A DNA stretch of 64,000 bases from CAVTWH01 sp963850915 (GTDB taxonomy: Bacteria > Actinomycetota > Actinomycetes > Mycobacteriales > Micromonosporaceae): contig CAWKND010000010.1 of NCBI GenBank assembly GCA_963850915.1, positions 62,001 to 126,000 of the forward strand. Reading direction: 5' to 3'. Positions 36,851 through 46,172 of this stretch are shown in pieces. The number at the start of each line of letters is the position of its first letter. Positions within the stretch are counted from its first letter, which is position 1. A program made the position numbers and the translations under genes. Below the pieces are notes generated by a model. The model did not search any database. It worked only from the letters and a program-made list of their open reading frames with translations, and was not told the origin of the DNA.

Positions 36851-36997
36851 CGGCCCGCCCGTGTCGCCATCCGCGACCAAGGGGCACGCTGAGCAGCCGG
36901 CAACCGCGCCATCCGCGCATTCATACCCTTGAACTTTCGGTGGGCGCATCCGTACGCTCCGGCCAACATTTACTCCCCCAACCCCCCGGGAGAACCG

Positions 36998-38191
36998 ATG
37001 CGCCACATCAGCCGCATCGCCAGCACAGCCTTCGCGGTCACCATCGCGATCGGCGTGCTGGCGTTCGCCAGCCCAGCCTCCGCAGCAGCCCCCGCCGCGG
37101 CCGGCACCCACATCAAGTCCTGCGCCACCGCGAAGGCCGGGTCTGCCAGTTGCTTCGCGATCCTCCGAGCCCGAGGTGGTGGCGTCTCGCCCGACGCAGC
37201 CAGCCCGACCGGTTACGGACCGGCCGACCTTCAGACCGCGTACAGCCTGACCTCCTCGTCGGCCAGCCTCGGCGCGGGTCGGACGATTGCGATCGTCGAT
37301 GCGTACGACGACCCCAGCGCGGAAGCCGACCTCGGTGTGTACCGCGCGTACTACGGCCTTTCGGCGTGTACCACGGCGAACGGCTGCTTCAAGAAGGTGA
37401 ACCAGACCGGCGTACAGGGCAGCTACCCGACGAAGAACGGCGGCTGGGCCGAGGAGATCTCACTGGACCTGGACATGGCCTCGGCGATCTGCCCGAAGTG
37501 CAAGATCCTGCTGGTGGAGGCGAAGACCTCGTCGTTCGCCAACCTGGGCACCGCCGAGAACACGGCCGCTTCGCTCGGCGCCACCGTGATCAGCAACAGC
37601 TACGGCGGCTCGGACGCGGCCGACACGACGTACGGCCACTACTACAACCACCCCGGCGTCGCGATCACCGTCAGCTCCGGCGACGACGGCTACGGTGCGT
37701 CGTACCCGGCCACGTCGCACTATGTGACCGCGGTCGGCGGTACCACGTTGACCCGCAACAGCAGCACCCGTGGCTTCACCGAGACCGCCTGGGCCGACGC
37801 CGGCAGCGGCTGCTCGACGCTGAACATGGCGCTCACCGGCGCGGCGAGCTTCGGTACCGGCTGCACCAAGCGGGCCGAGGCGGATGTCTCGGCGGTTGCC
37901 GACCCGGCCACCGGCGTTTCGGTCTACGACAGCTTCAAGTACCAGGGCTACGTCGGCTGGCTGACCTTCGGTGGTACCAGCGTCGCGGCGCCCCTGATCG
38001 CCGGTGTCTTCGCGCTCGCCGGCAACGCGGCGAGCATCGACAACAACTACCCGTACACCCACTCGGGCTCATTCTTCGACGTGACGAGTGGCTCGAACGG
38101 CACCTGCACTACGACCCAGTGGTGCCATGCCCGGGCTGGCTGGGACGGTCCGACCGGCCTCGGTACCCCGAACGGAATCGGCGGCTTCTAA
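36998..38191 (+). CDS. Secreted sedolisin-type (S53) serine-carboxyl peptidase
   Basis: This 397-aa protein starts at ATG 36998 behind GGGAGAA. A signal peptide (IASTAFAVTIAIGVLAFASP) is followed directly by a peptidase domain with Glu/Asp in GGWAEEISLDLDMA, oxyanion Asp in SSGDDGYG and nucleophile Ser in GGTSVAAP. These match the S53 triad Glu-Asp-Ser. There is little room for the usual long S53 propeptide, so this belongs to the short actinobacterial type. It should be an extracellular endopeptidase. Confidence 0.9.
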   Translation: MRHISRIASTAFAVTIAIGVLAFASPASAAAPAAAGTHIKSCATAKAGSASCFAILRARGGGVSPDAASPTGYGPADLQTAYSLTSSSASLGAGRTIAIVDAYDDPSAEADLGVYRAYYGLSACTTANGCFKKVNQTGVQGSYPTKNGGWAEEISLDLDMASAICPKCKILLVEAKTSSFANLGTAENTAASLGATVISNSYGGSDAADTTYGHYYNHPGVAITVSSGDDGYGASYPATSHYVTAVGGTTLTRNSSTRGFTETAWADAGSGCSTLNMALTGAASFGTGCTKRAEADVSAVADPATGVSVYDSFKYQGYVGWLTFGGTSVAAPLIAGVFALAGNAASIDNNYPYTHSGSFFDVTSGSNGTCTTTQWCHARAGWDGPTGLGTPNGIGGF

Positions 38192-38212
38192 ACACGGCCG
38201 TTACGCGGACAC

Positions 38213-38251
38213 AGAAGCGCCCTCTCAGCGGAATCCTGAGAGGGCGCTTCT
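38213..38251. terminator. Bidirectional hairpin between sedolisin gene and tRNA
   Basis: A 16-bp perfect stem, AGAAGCGCCCTCTCAG (38213-38228) with CTGAGAGGGCGCTTCT (38236-38251). It ends the plus-strand peptidase transcript and the minus-strand tRNA, whose 3' end is 6 bases away. Confidence 0.88.
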
Positions 38252-38256
38252 CTTCG

Positions 38257-38330
<74 letters not shown>

Positions 38331-38380
38331 TCGGCTTGTTTACCTTAGCGCACCGCAATCCCAGCTGCAAAAGCGGTCCG

Positions 38381-38409
38381 CCCCGCGCGCCCAAGCTGGG
38401 CGCGCGGGG
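38381..38409 (-). terminator. Hairpin terminator of UPF0182 gene
   Basis: CCCCGCGCGCCCA (38381-38393) pairs with TGGGCGCGCGGGG (38397-38409), 13 bp, loop AGC, right after the UPF0182 stop codon. Confidence 0.75.
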
Positions 38410-38417
38410 CGGGTAGC

Positions 38418-41400
38418 TCACCCGGACGGCGACGGGGTCGCCGACGGCGAGCCGGTCGGCGAAGGCGACGCAGAGGGGGTACCGGTGGCACCCTGTGCTG
38501 CCCGTGCCGCCTGGTACGCGTTCAGCGCGTCGTTGACCTCCTGCAGCGCCTTGCCGTACGCCGCGAAGTCACCGGACTTCTGGGCAGCCGCCAAGTCCGC
38601 CATCGCCTTGTCCAGATTGGCGAGCGCGGCGTCCACAGCAGCGCTGTTGCCGGTAGTCGGTGGCGGCGTACCGCTTGTTGGCGGCGGATTCGCATTCGAG
38701 GGCGTACCGGCAGCAGCGGCAGCGAGCAGCTGTTTGACCGCGCCGTCCAGTGTCGCGTCGAATCCGACGTACTGTCCGAAGCTGAGCAGGACGTACTTCA
38801 ACTGCGGGAACGTGTTGTCCCCGTGCGTCTTCACGTACAGCGGCTCCACGTAGAGCATTCCGTTGCCCACGGGGAGCGAGAGTAAGTTGCCGTACTCCAG
38901 GTCAGCACTGCCTTGGAGCAGGGTGATCTGGGATCTCACCCCGTTGTCGTTGGTCATCTTCTGATGAGCCTGGGTGGGGCCGGCGATGTTGCTGTCGCTG
39001 GGTATCTGGATGACCTTGAGCTGTGGCTTGCCGTCGGCGTCGTAGTACCCGCTGATCAACGCGGACAGTACGTTCTGCCGGTTGCGTGGGGTCATCGCGG
39101 CGGTGAGCTGGAAGGTCGAGGTGCTCTGCCCGGGGAACTGGGCCAGCAGGTAGTACGGGGCCTGCTTGACGCCGGTACTGCGGCCCGTCGTCGAGTCGGC
39201 CGGGTCGTCGGGTACCTGCCAGAAGTCCTGGCCGGAGTAGAACTGGCTCGGGTCGGTCACGTGGAACCGGGTGAGCAGGTCGCGCTGCACCTTGAACTGG
39301 TCCTCGGGGTACCGGAAGTGGGCCCGCAGCTCGGCCGGGATCTCCGAGGACGGCTTGATCAGGTTGCCGCCGAAGGCCTTGTTCCAGACCTTGATCACCG
39401 GGTCGGTGTCGTCGAAGTTGTAGAGCGTCACCGCGCCGGTGTACGCGTCGACCGTGGCCTTCACCGAGTTGCGCAGGTAGTTCACGTTCTCCTGGGCCTG
39501 CGGCACGGTGCCTTCGTTGGTCAGTGCGTCACTGGTCGCCGAGCGCAGGTCCACCTGGTCGGAGTACGGGTAGGTGGTCGCGGTGGTGTACCCGTCGAGT
39601 ACCCACACGATCTTCCCGCCCACCACGGCCGGATAGGGATCGCCGTCCAGTTTCAGGAACGGCGCGATCTTCTCCACCCGGTCGCGCGGGTCGCGTACGT
39701 AGAGCACCTGCGAGTTCTTGTTGAACACGTTGGAGATCAGGAAGTTGAACTCTTTGAACTTGTACCCGTAGAGGATCCGGCGCCAGTACGAGCCGACCGA
39801 GACCCCGCCGTCGCCGTTGTAGGTGACGTACTGGTCGCCGGGCTGGGCGGTGGCGGCCGACGGCGCGGCCGGGCTGGCCGAGCCGGACGGGTTGGGCGAG
39901 CCGACCGAGGCGGACGCGCTCGGCGTCGGCGCCGGAGTGGTCGTGCTGTCGGCGTCCTGGCCGGTGGGGTGGTCGTACTCGGTGTCCCCGTGCCCGGCGG
40001 CCTTGCCGGTCACGACGTAGGAGCCCATCCCCTCGCCGAAGTAGATCCGCGGCTGGTTCACCTGGATCAGGTCATTTGCCGCCTGGCAGCCCTGCTGGGC
40101 GGCCTGCGAGGTCGAGCTGGCCTGCGCGTCGAAGAACCCGGAGACGAAGTACGGCTGCCCCAGGCACACTGTCTCGTTGGCCGGTGCCGCCACGAACCCG
40201 TACCCGTGCGTGTAGATCGTGTGGTCGATCTGCCAGTTGTTGGACTGCGAGGGCAGCTTGGAGTAGTCGAGTTCGCGGACGCCGACCACGTAGTCCTGCA
40301 GCTTGCCGCCCAGCGTGTACCGGTCGATGTCCAGCTTCTGGGTGAAGTCGTAGAAGCCACGTACCTGCTGCAGCTGGGTGTACGTGTTGGAGACGATCGA
40401 CGGGTCCAGCAGCCGGATGTTGGCCACCGTGTTGGCGTCCGAGGCCAGGTTGGGCGAGGGGGTGAGTGCATTCGCCGCGTACGACGTGGGTTGCACGTTG
40501 GTCAGGCCGAACGCGGCCCGGGTCGCGTCGATGCTGCGCTGGATGTAGGGGGCTTCCTTGTCCCGGATGTTCGGCTTCACGGTGAATGCCTGGACCGCCG
40601 CCGGGTAGATGCCGCCGATCGCCACCGCCGAGATGACCAGCAGGCCGACCGCGATCCCCGGCCAGACCAGGTTGCGGATGAACGCGTTGGAGAAGACCAG
40701 GATGGCTATCGCCACCACGACCGAGATCCAGGCGAGGATCTCCTTGGCGGGCAGCAGCGCGGTCACGTCGGTGTAGCCGGCGCCCCACAGGTTGGTACCG
40801 CCGTTCTTCGCCAGCAGCAGGCCGCGCTTGTCGAGGACGTACGCGACCGCCTTCAGCAGTACGAACGCGGCGACCAGCGAGCTCAACTGGGCCCGGGCGG
40901 CGGTGGTGATCCGCTCCCCGGCGCCCTGCAGGCGTACCCCGCCGAAGACGTAGTGCACGGCCAGGGCACCGAGCAGGCTGAGGACGACCGTGGTGAAGCC
41001 GACCCCGACGAGGTACCGCCAGAACGGGTAGCGGAAGACGTAGAAGCTCAGGTCGATGCCGTACTGCGGGTCCTTGGTACCGAACGGCTCCGAGTTGTGG
41101 AACAGCAGCCACTGCTTCCAGTGCCCCTGTGCCGACAAGCCGGCGAACAGGCCGATCAGCGCGGCGAGCAGCCCCATCCAGATGCCGAACCGGGGCGCGA
41201 TGACGGCCCGGTAGCGCTCCAGTGACTGCTGCTCGGGCGAGTGGAACCGCAGTAGCGGCCTGGTCCGGAAGGCCAGCCACAGGTTCACCCCGAAGACGCC
41301 ACCGACCACCACCCCGAAGACGGCGAACAGGCCGAGCCGGGTCCACAGCTGGGTCGTGTAGACCTGCGGCTGCTTCACCTGCTGGAACCACAGGTAGTTG

Positions 41401-41516
41401 GTCCAGACGTCGTCCAGCCAGCCGAGCAGCAGGAAGAAGACGACGACGGCGGCCAGAACGATCAGGGTCACCCGGGCTCGACGATTCATCCGGGGCAACG
41501 GGGTACGCATTACCAC
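38418..41516 (-). CDS. UPF0182 family large membrane protein
   Basis: This is a 1032-aa protein with about seven TM helices in the first ~300 residues, a large extracytoplasmic domain (TYGLG-type loops, ITTYPYSDQVDL-type strands not exactly so written) and a Pro/Ser/Thr-rich C-terminal tail. It is the ortholog of M. tuberculosis Rv3193c by order (next to the PDZ protease gene). The function is not established; the family is widely conserved in actinobacteria. The start could be 41516, 41510 or the ATG at 41489. Confidence 0.92.
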   Translation of the reverse strand: MVMRTPLPRMNRRARVTLIVLAAVVVFFLLLGWLDDVWTNYLWFQQVKQPQVYTTQLWTRLGLFAVFGVVVGGVFGVNLWLAFRTRPLLRFHSPEQQSLERYRAVIAPRFGIWMGLLAALIGLFAGLSAQGHWKQWLLFHNSEPFGTKDPQYGIDLSFYVFRYPFWRYLVGVGFTTVVLSLLGALAVHYVFGGVRLQGAGERITTAARAQLSSLVAAFVLLKAVAYVLDKRGLLLAKNGGTNLWGAGYTDVTALLPAKEILAWISVVVAIAILVFSNAFIRNLVWPGIAVGLLVISAVAIGGIYPAAVQAFTVKPNIRDKEAPYIQRSIDATRAAFGLTNVQPTSYAANALTPSPNLASDANTVANIRLLDPSIVSNTYTQLQQVRGFYDFTQKLDIDRYTLGGKLQDYVVGVRELDYSKLPSQSNNWQIDHTIYTHGYGFVAAPANETVCLGQPYFVSGFFDAQASSTSQAAQQGCQAANDLIQVNQPRIYFGEGMGSYVVTGKAAGHGDTEYDHPTGQDADSTTTPAPTPSASASVGSPNPSGSASPAAPSAATAQPGDQYVTYNGDGGVSVGSYWRRILYGYKFKEFNFLISNVFNKNSQVLYVRDPRDRVEKIAPFLKLDGDPYPAVVGGKIVWVLDGYTTATTYPYSDQVDLRSATSDALTNEGTVPQAQENVNYLRNSVKATVDAYTGAVTLYNFDDTDPVIKVWNKAFGGNLIKPSSEIPAELRAHFRYPEDQFKVQRDLLTRFHVTDPSQFYSGQDFWQVPDDPADSTTGRSTGVKQAPYYLLAQFPGQSTSTFQLTAAMTPRNRQNVLSALISGYYDADGKPQLKVIQIPSDSNIAGPTQAHQKMTNDNGVRSQITLLQGSADLEYGNLLSLPVGNGMLYVEPLYVKTHGDNTFPQLKYVLLSFGQYVGFDATLDGAVKQLLAAAAAGTPSNANPPPTSGTPPPTTGNSAAVDAALANLDKAMADLAAAQKSGDFAAYGKALQEVNDALNAYQAARAAQGATGTPSASPSPTGSPSATPSPSG

Positions 41517-41600
41517 GCGGCCAGCCTACGCAGTCCAGCTGTGAGCCGGCGTGCTGGCCGGGGCAGCCGTGGCCGACTTGGTGCGTGACCGGGTGCCGAG

Positions 41601-42620
41601 CTACTTGGTGCAGGGCGTCGGCGTGCCGTGGTTACGCAGCGTCTGCAGTGCGCCCAGCGCGTCGTCGAGCGTGGAGACCTTCACCAGTTCGAGACCCTTG
41701 ACCGGGTGGGCCAGGGCTTCGGCGCAGTTGCCGGCCGGTACCAGGAAGATCGTGGCGCCGTCCCGCTTGGCCGCCACCATCTTGTGGTCGATGCCGCCGA
41801 TGATCCCGACGTTGCCGTCCTCGTCGATCTCGCCGGTACCGGCGATCTTCAAGCCCCCGGTCAGGTCCGCCGGCTCGACCTTGTCGACGATGCCCAGCGC
41901 GAACATCATGCCGGCGCTCGGGCCGCCCACGTTGGCCAGCGAGATGTTCACGGTGATCGGGCTGGGCTGACTCTCCTTGATGGTGATCCCGACGCGGGGC
42001 GTGCCGCTGTCGTCCTTGGCCGCGAAGGTGGTCGTCCCGGCCACACCGCCACGGGTGTACCCGAAGGTCAGGTCGGTACCGGCCGGCTTCGCCTTGATCA
42101 GCTCGGTGAGCTTGCTCCCCGAGGTGACCGGGGTCCCGTTCACGCTGGTGATCACGTCACCGACCTGCAGGTGCCCGGTGGCCGTACCGCCGGCGGTGAC
42201 CTCGCCGACCGAGACGATGACGGGGTAGCCCAGCTCGCGCAGGGCGGCCGTGGTCGCCGAATTCTCGGACTGCTGGAAGTCCTCGGCGTTCTGCTGGTTG
42301 ACCTGGTCGGTGGTCTGGTCCGGCGGGTAGACCACCTCGCGCGGTACAACCGAGTCGTCACCCGCGATCCAGCCGCGCAGCGCCTGCCACAGCGAGATGT
42401 TGTCCAGGACTCCCACGGTGACCATCCGGAGCTGGCCGGCGGAGGTGGAGGTCGGCGCGCCCTGGACCGAGATGATGTCCTTGCCGCCGTCCTTGCCCAG
42501 CGTGTCCCAGGTCGGGCCGGGGCCCAGCTCGACGTAGGGCACCTTGACGTTCCACGCGAGCACGGCCAGCACGATCAGCATGACCGTACCCACGAGCAGC
42601 GTTGCGCCCCGACGTCTCAT
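41601..42620 (-). CDS. Membrane-anchored PDZ/Lon-like serine protease
   Basis: This 339-aa protein starts at ATG 42620 (MRRRGATLLV), one N-terminal TM. A PDZ domain (GHLQVGDVITSVNGTPV) precedes the Lon-like proteolytic domain with nucleophile Ser in GGPSAGMMFAL and Lys in GGIDHKMVAA, giving a Ser-Lys dyad. It corresponds to M. tuberculosis Rv3194c and to YlbL-type proteases. Substrates unknown. It is probably cotranscribed with UPF0182 (85-base gap). Confidence 0.93.
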   Translation of the reverse strand: MRRRGATLLVGTVMLIVLAVLAWNVKVPYVELGPGPTWDTLGKDGGKDIISVQGAPTSTSAGQLRMVTVGVLDNISLWQALRGWIAGDDSVVPREVVYPPDQTTDQVNQQNAEDFQQSENSATTAALRELGYPVIVSVGEVTAGGTATGHLQVGDVITSVNGTPVTSGSKLTELIKAKPAGTDLTFGYTRGGVAGTTTFAAKDDSGTPRVGITIKESQPSPITVNISLANVGGPSAGMMFALGIVDKVEPADLTGGLKIAGTGEIDEDGNVGIIGGIDHKMVAAKRDGATIFLVPAGNCAEALAHPVKGLELVKVSTLDDALGALQTLRNHGTPTPCTK

Positions 42621-42798
42621 TCGGCGAAGCCTACCGACCCAGACTGACGGTTCGCTGCATGCCTCCTGGGCGTCATTTCCCACCCGAGGCTCCCGCCCGG
42701 GGCGACCCTGAGAACCAGCTGGGGACGGACCCGGGTTTCACCCCTGGGCGAACGGTGCGCAGCGGCGGTCCGCGCGCCGGTCACGTACCGTTGGCTAC

Positions 42799-44295
42799 GT
42801 GCCTGACGTGCCTTTTGGCTTCTCGATGCCCGGCGGGGTACCTGATCCCAACGACCCCGCGCAGCTCCAACAGTTCCTGGGACAGCTCCAGCAGCTGTTC
42901 GCCGGCTCGGGCGATGGCGGCCCGGTCAACTGGGACCTCGCCCGGCAGGTGGCGCAGGCGTCCCTGACCGGTGCCGGCCCGACCGGCCTCGCCCCCGGTG
43001 GCGGTATCGGGTTCAGCCTGCCCGGCATGCCGCCGGGGATGAGCTTCCCGGGCGTCCCCGGGCTGACCCCGGAGCCGGGTACGCCCGGCGTGCCGGCAGT
43101 CGGGCCGGACGCCGACTCCGGTGAGGAGCCGGTCAAGCCGCCGGGTGACCCGCGGGTCAACGAGGCCGAGCACACCGCCGTCCACGAGGCGCTGCGCCTG
43201 GCCGACATGTGGCTGGACCCGGTCAGCTCGCTGCCGTCGGGCATCACCGCGATCGAGGCGTGGAGCCGAGGGCAGTGGATCAGTGCCACCCTGCCGATCT
43301 GGCGCAAGCTCTGCGACCCGGTGGCCGGCAAGATGGTGTCGTCCATGAGTGAGCTGGTACCCGAGGAGATGCGCGCCCAGCTCGGCCCGATGCAGTCGAT
43401 GGTCACCACGCTCGGCGGAGCGCTCTTCGGCGGGCAGCTCGGCCAGGCACTCGGCTCGCTGGCCGCGGAGGTCCTCTCGGCCGGTGACATCGGCCTCCCG
43501 CTCGGCCCCGCCGGAACAGCCGCGCTGGTACCCGCCAACATCCAGGAGTACGGCCGCGGCCTCGATGTCGAGCCCGAGGAGCTGCACCTCTACGTGGCGC
43601 TGCGGGAAGCCGCGCACCAGCGCCTGTTCGGCCACGTCCCGTGGCTGCGCGGGCACGTACTCGGCGCCGTGGAGGCGTACGCGGCCGGGATCCGGGTGGA
43701 TCGCGAGGCGGTCGAGGAGGCGATGGGCCACTTCGACCCGAGCAACCCGGAGTCGGTACAGGAGCTCTCTCTCGAAGGCGCGTTCACGCCCGAGGACACG
43801 CCGGCTCAGCGGATGGCGCTGGCCCGGCTGGAGACGGTACTCGCGCTGGTTGAGGGGTGGGTCTGTCACGTGGTCGACGCGGCCGCCGCCGACCGGCTGC
43901 CCAACGCCGGCAAGCTGGCGGAGATGTTCCGCCGCCGCCGGGCCGCCGGCGGGCCGGCCGAGCAGACCTTCGCCGCGCTGGTCGGGCTGGAGCTGCGGCC
44001 GCGCCGGCTGCGCGAGGCCACCGCGCTGTGGGCGGCGCTGGAGGCGCACCGCGGCATCGAGGGGCGGGACGGCGTCTGGGGCCACCCCGACCTGCTGCCG
44101 GCCGAGGAGGACTTCGCCGATCCGGCCGCGTTCGCGATGGCCGAGCTGGACCTGGGCTCGATCGAGGACTTCCTGGCCAGCGCCGGTTCGCCGGCACCCG
44201 GCGAGGACGGCAGCCCGGCCGCCGAGCCGCCGCCGGCATCCGGCGAAACCACCCCGGAGGATGACTCAGGCACAGATCAGGACAAACCCGCCTGA
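42799..44295 (+). CDS. DUF2342-family predicted zinc metalloprotease
   Basis: This 498-aa protein starts at GTG 42799. It belongs to the actinobacterial family once called F420-biosynthesis associated, with a helical core and the metal-binding-like REAAHQRLFGHVPWL. The Gly/Pro-rich N-terminus and acidic C-terminus are variable. It is ortholog-positioned with Rv3195. Enzymatic activity is predicted, not demonstrated in what I can see. Confidence 0.85.
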   Translation: MPDVPFGFSMPGGVPDPNDPAQLQQFLGQLQQLFAGSGDGGPVNWDLARQVAQASLTGAGPTGLAPGGGIGFSLPGMPPGMSFPGVPGLTPEPGTPGVPAVGPDADSGEEPVKPPGDPRVNEAEHTAVHEALRLADMWLDPVSSLPSGITAIEAWSRGQWISATLPIWRKLCDPVAGKMVSSMSELVPEEMRAQLGPMQSMVTTLGGALFGGQLGQALGSLAAEVLSAGDIGLPLGPAGTAALVPANIQEYGRGLDVEPEELHLYVALREAAHQRLFGHVPWLRGHVLGAVEAYAAGIRVDREAVEEAMGHFDPSNPESVQELSLEGAFTPEDTPAQRMALARLETVLALVEGWVCHVVDAAAADRLPNAGKLAEMFRRRRAAGGPAEQTFAALVGLELRPRRLREATALWAALEAHRGIEGRDGVWGHPDLLPAEEDFADPAAFAMAELDLGSIEDFLASAGSPAPGEDGSPAAEPPPASGETTPEDDSGTDQDKPA

Positions 44296-44326
44296 CCTTT
44301 GTGGTACTCCGCCTGCCGCGCCCTGC

Positions 44327-44929
44327 TCACCCACCGGTGAGCAGGGCGCGGGTCGCTTCCCAGCCGTCGAGGGCGAGATCGAGCCGGGCCAGTTGCCCTG
44401 GATCGGTGAGCCGGTGCCACCCGGGGGTACCCGCGACCAGCCGGCTCTGTGGCGCCGCCGCGGTCACCTGCTCCGCCGTCAGCTCGTCCAGCCCGGCTTG
44501 CGGCAGCCAGTCGACCGGTGGCAGCTGTGCCGCCAGCCCGAGCAGGCCGGCGTCGGGGCCGGCCGCCGGCGCGACCGCCACCGGCCGGCTGGACAACGGG
44601 CGGAGCAGCTTCGCCAGTACCAGCCCGGGTACGTCCGGGGCGTCCGCGGCGAGTACCGCTGCCTGCTCGTACCCGTCCGCAGCGGCGGCCGCCAGGATCG
44701 CCGGTACGGTCAACGTCGCCAGCTCGTAGACCGGCATGGTCGGCCAGCGAACCGCGTCGGCGAGGGCCCGGTCACCGGGTAGCACGGCGAGCGCCGGATC
44801 GGCCGCCTCCATGTTGACCAGCAGATCCGCGATGTCCTCGGCGAGCGCACGGCGCCAAGCGTCGGGGTCGGTACCCGGTGGCGACCACCGTGGCGGGCTC
44901 AGCACTGCGACAACGAGGCGGCGGGTCAC
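44327..44929 (-). CDS. Hypothetical protein, nucleotidyltransferase-like pattern
   Basis: This 200-aa protein starts MTRRLVVAVLSPPRWSPPG. Alternating hydrophobic strands with AAVLAADAPDVPGLVLAKLL resemble CofC/DUF2064-type nucleotidyl- or glycosyltransferase cores, but the metal and NTP motifs are weak. I cannot assign a reaction. It lies 3 bases after the M48-like peptidase gene on the same strand, so the two are coupled. Confidence 0.65.
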   Translation of the reverse strand: MTRRLVVAVLSPPRWSPPGTDPDAWRRALAEDIADLLVNMEAADPALAVLPGDRALADAVRWPTMPVYELATLTVPAILAAAAADGYEQAAVLAADAPDVPGLVLAKLLRPLSSRPVAVAPAAGPDAGLLGLAAQLPPVDWLPQAGLDELTAEQVTAAAPQSRLVAGTPGWHRLTDPGQLARLDLALDGWEATRALLTGG

Positions 44930-44932
44930 CGC

Positions 44933-45466
44933 CTAATCCTCGTGTACCGCCTGTCCGGCCATGGCCGCGACCCCTTCCAGGTAGCCGCGCGCCCGCTCCG
45001 CCTTGGGATAGCGGGACACGGTGCTCCAGAAGGTGGCGTTGTGGCTCGGCACCAGCAGGTGTACCAGCTCGTGCAGCAGCACGTAGTCGATCACCCAGTC
45101 GGGCATGTCCATGATCCGCCCGGAGATCCTGATGGTACGGTCGGCCGGCGTGCACGAGCCCCACCGGCCGTTCTGGTTGTCGACCCAGCGCAGGCTCACC
45201 GGGCGCGACTCGTCGGGTAGCTCGGGCAGGTAGCGGGTGACCAGGCGCTGGGCACGCGCGGCAAGCTCGGCGTCGGTACGGAGTGTGCGCTGGTCGCGGG
45301 CGTCCAGGCGCTGCAGCATCCGGTCGACCCACTCGCGCTCCTCGGCGCGGGAGAACTGCGCCGGGATGAGGACGACGACCCGGCTACCTTCCCGGTAGGC
45401 GGACACCGTACGCCGGCGGCGCTGGCTGCGTCGCACTTCGATCAGTGGCTTCCGGGCAGGAGGCAT
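44933..45466 (-). CDS. YgjP/DUF45-type zinc metallopeptidase
   Basis: This 177-aa protein starts at ATG 45466 (MPPARKPLIEVRRS). The zinc motif HELVH (in VLLHELVHLLVPSHNATFW) plus the downstream His is the SprT/WLM type, with NGRWGSC upstream, a hallmark of the YgjP family. It probably processes proteins in the cytoplasm; no substrate known. It is operonic with the downstream hypothetical gene. Confidence 0.9.
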   Translation of the reverse strand: MPPARKPLIEVRRSQRRRRTVSAYREGSRVVVLIPAQFSRAEEREWVDRMLQRLDARDQRTLRTDAELAARAQRLVTRYLPELPDESRPVSLRWVDNQNGRWGSCTPADRTIRISGRIMDMPDWVIDYVLLHELVHLLVPSHNATFWSTVSRYPKAERARGYLEGVAAMAGQAVHED

Positions 45467-45770
45467 CACAGCATCCGGGGGACCCGGTGAGCCGGGGGGA
45501 TTCCGCTCACGCTCGCAAGGTAGCCAACGGTTGCCACCCCTGCGCAAGGCTCAACTTGGTCACGCCGCCCGATTGGCACGTGTTTTCCGGCGAACACCCT
45601 AAAGATTCCTGCGGCGATCCGCGGCTATCATGTTCATCCGGGGCATTCGCCCGGCGTGTCCTGAGCGGAAGACCCCACCTCCGGGGAGTACCCCGGGCAG
45701 ACTCGACAGCGAACAAGCGCGGCTGCACGTGCGCGACTCGCGCGCCGCGAACTCAACGCAGGAGGTCATC
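45467..45770. other. Intergenic region, no gene seen
   Basis: This divergent region lies between the YgjP gene and the DUF5679 gene. It includes AGGAGG (45760-45765), the ribosome site for the latter. I see no clear promoter elements or RNA. Confidence 0.5.
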
Positions 45771-45938
45771 GTGGCCGAGCAGGCCCAGACGCAGACGTAC
45801 AACGGCTACTGCGTCAAGTGCAAGGAGAAGCGCGACTTCGACGGTCACGTGGAGATCTCCAAGACCGGGATGAGGATGGCCAAGGGCAAGTGCCCGGTCT
45901 GTGACACCACCATGAACCGCATCCTCGGCAAGGCCTGA
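45771..45938 (+). CDS. DUF5679 zinc-ribbon protein (55 aa)
   Basis: GTG 45771 follows AGGAGG by 5 bases. The protein has two knuckles, CVKC and CPVC, in a single small zinc ribbon, with a short N-terminal tail (AEQAQTQTYNG). It is widely conserved in actinobacteria; role unknown. An 11-bp hairpin terminator (45960-45991) closes the gene. Confidence 0.85.
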   Translation: MAEQAQTQTYNGYCVKCKEKRDFDGHVEISKTGMRMAKGKCPVCDTTMNRILGKA

Positions 45939-45959
45939 TCTTTTCTTTCGATCATCGGT

Positions 45960-45991
45960 ACCGGCGGGTCGGCACGCGCTGACCCGCCGGT
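45960..45991 (+). terminator. Hairpin terminator of the DUF5679 gene
   Basis: ACCGGCGGGTC (45960-45970) and GACCCGCCGGT (45981-45991) form an 11-bp stem. A short T-rich stretch (TTTTCTTT) lies just before it. Confidence 0.75.
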
Positions 45992-46070
45992 CCGGTGTGT
46001 GCGGGCGCCTGGGTCAGCGTCGCAACACACCGTGCGTAGTGTCAGGTACGCGACAGGTTACGGCTGGGGC

Positions 46071-46132
46071 TGTGGATAACCCGGCGTGTCCCTGTGGACA
46101 ACCCGGTGGATCGCGGGCTCGCCTGTGGACAA
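46071..46132. promoter_or_regulatory. Cluster of three DnaA boxes
   Basis: TGTGGATAA (46071-46079) is the complement of the classical DnaA box TTATCCACA. TGTGGACAA occurs at 46093-46101 and 46124-46132, complement of TTGTCCACA, the preferred actinobacterial box. All three have the same orientation within 62 bases, just upstream of the ThiF-like gene. Confidence 0.7.
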
Positions 46133-46172
46133 CTCTGGGGGTACCCGCGCCGGAGCGTGACAGCCTCCCGGC

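Noticed and set aside
38913..41225. 770-codon open frame antisense to UPF0182
   Set aside because: Low-complexity composition, no domain, and it lies entirely within a conserved gene on the other strand.
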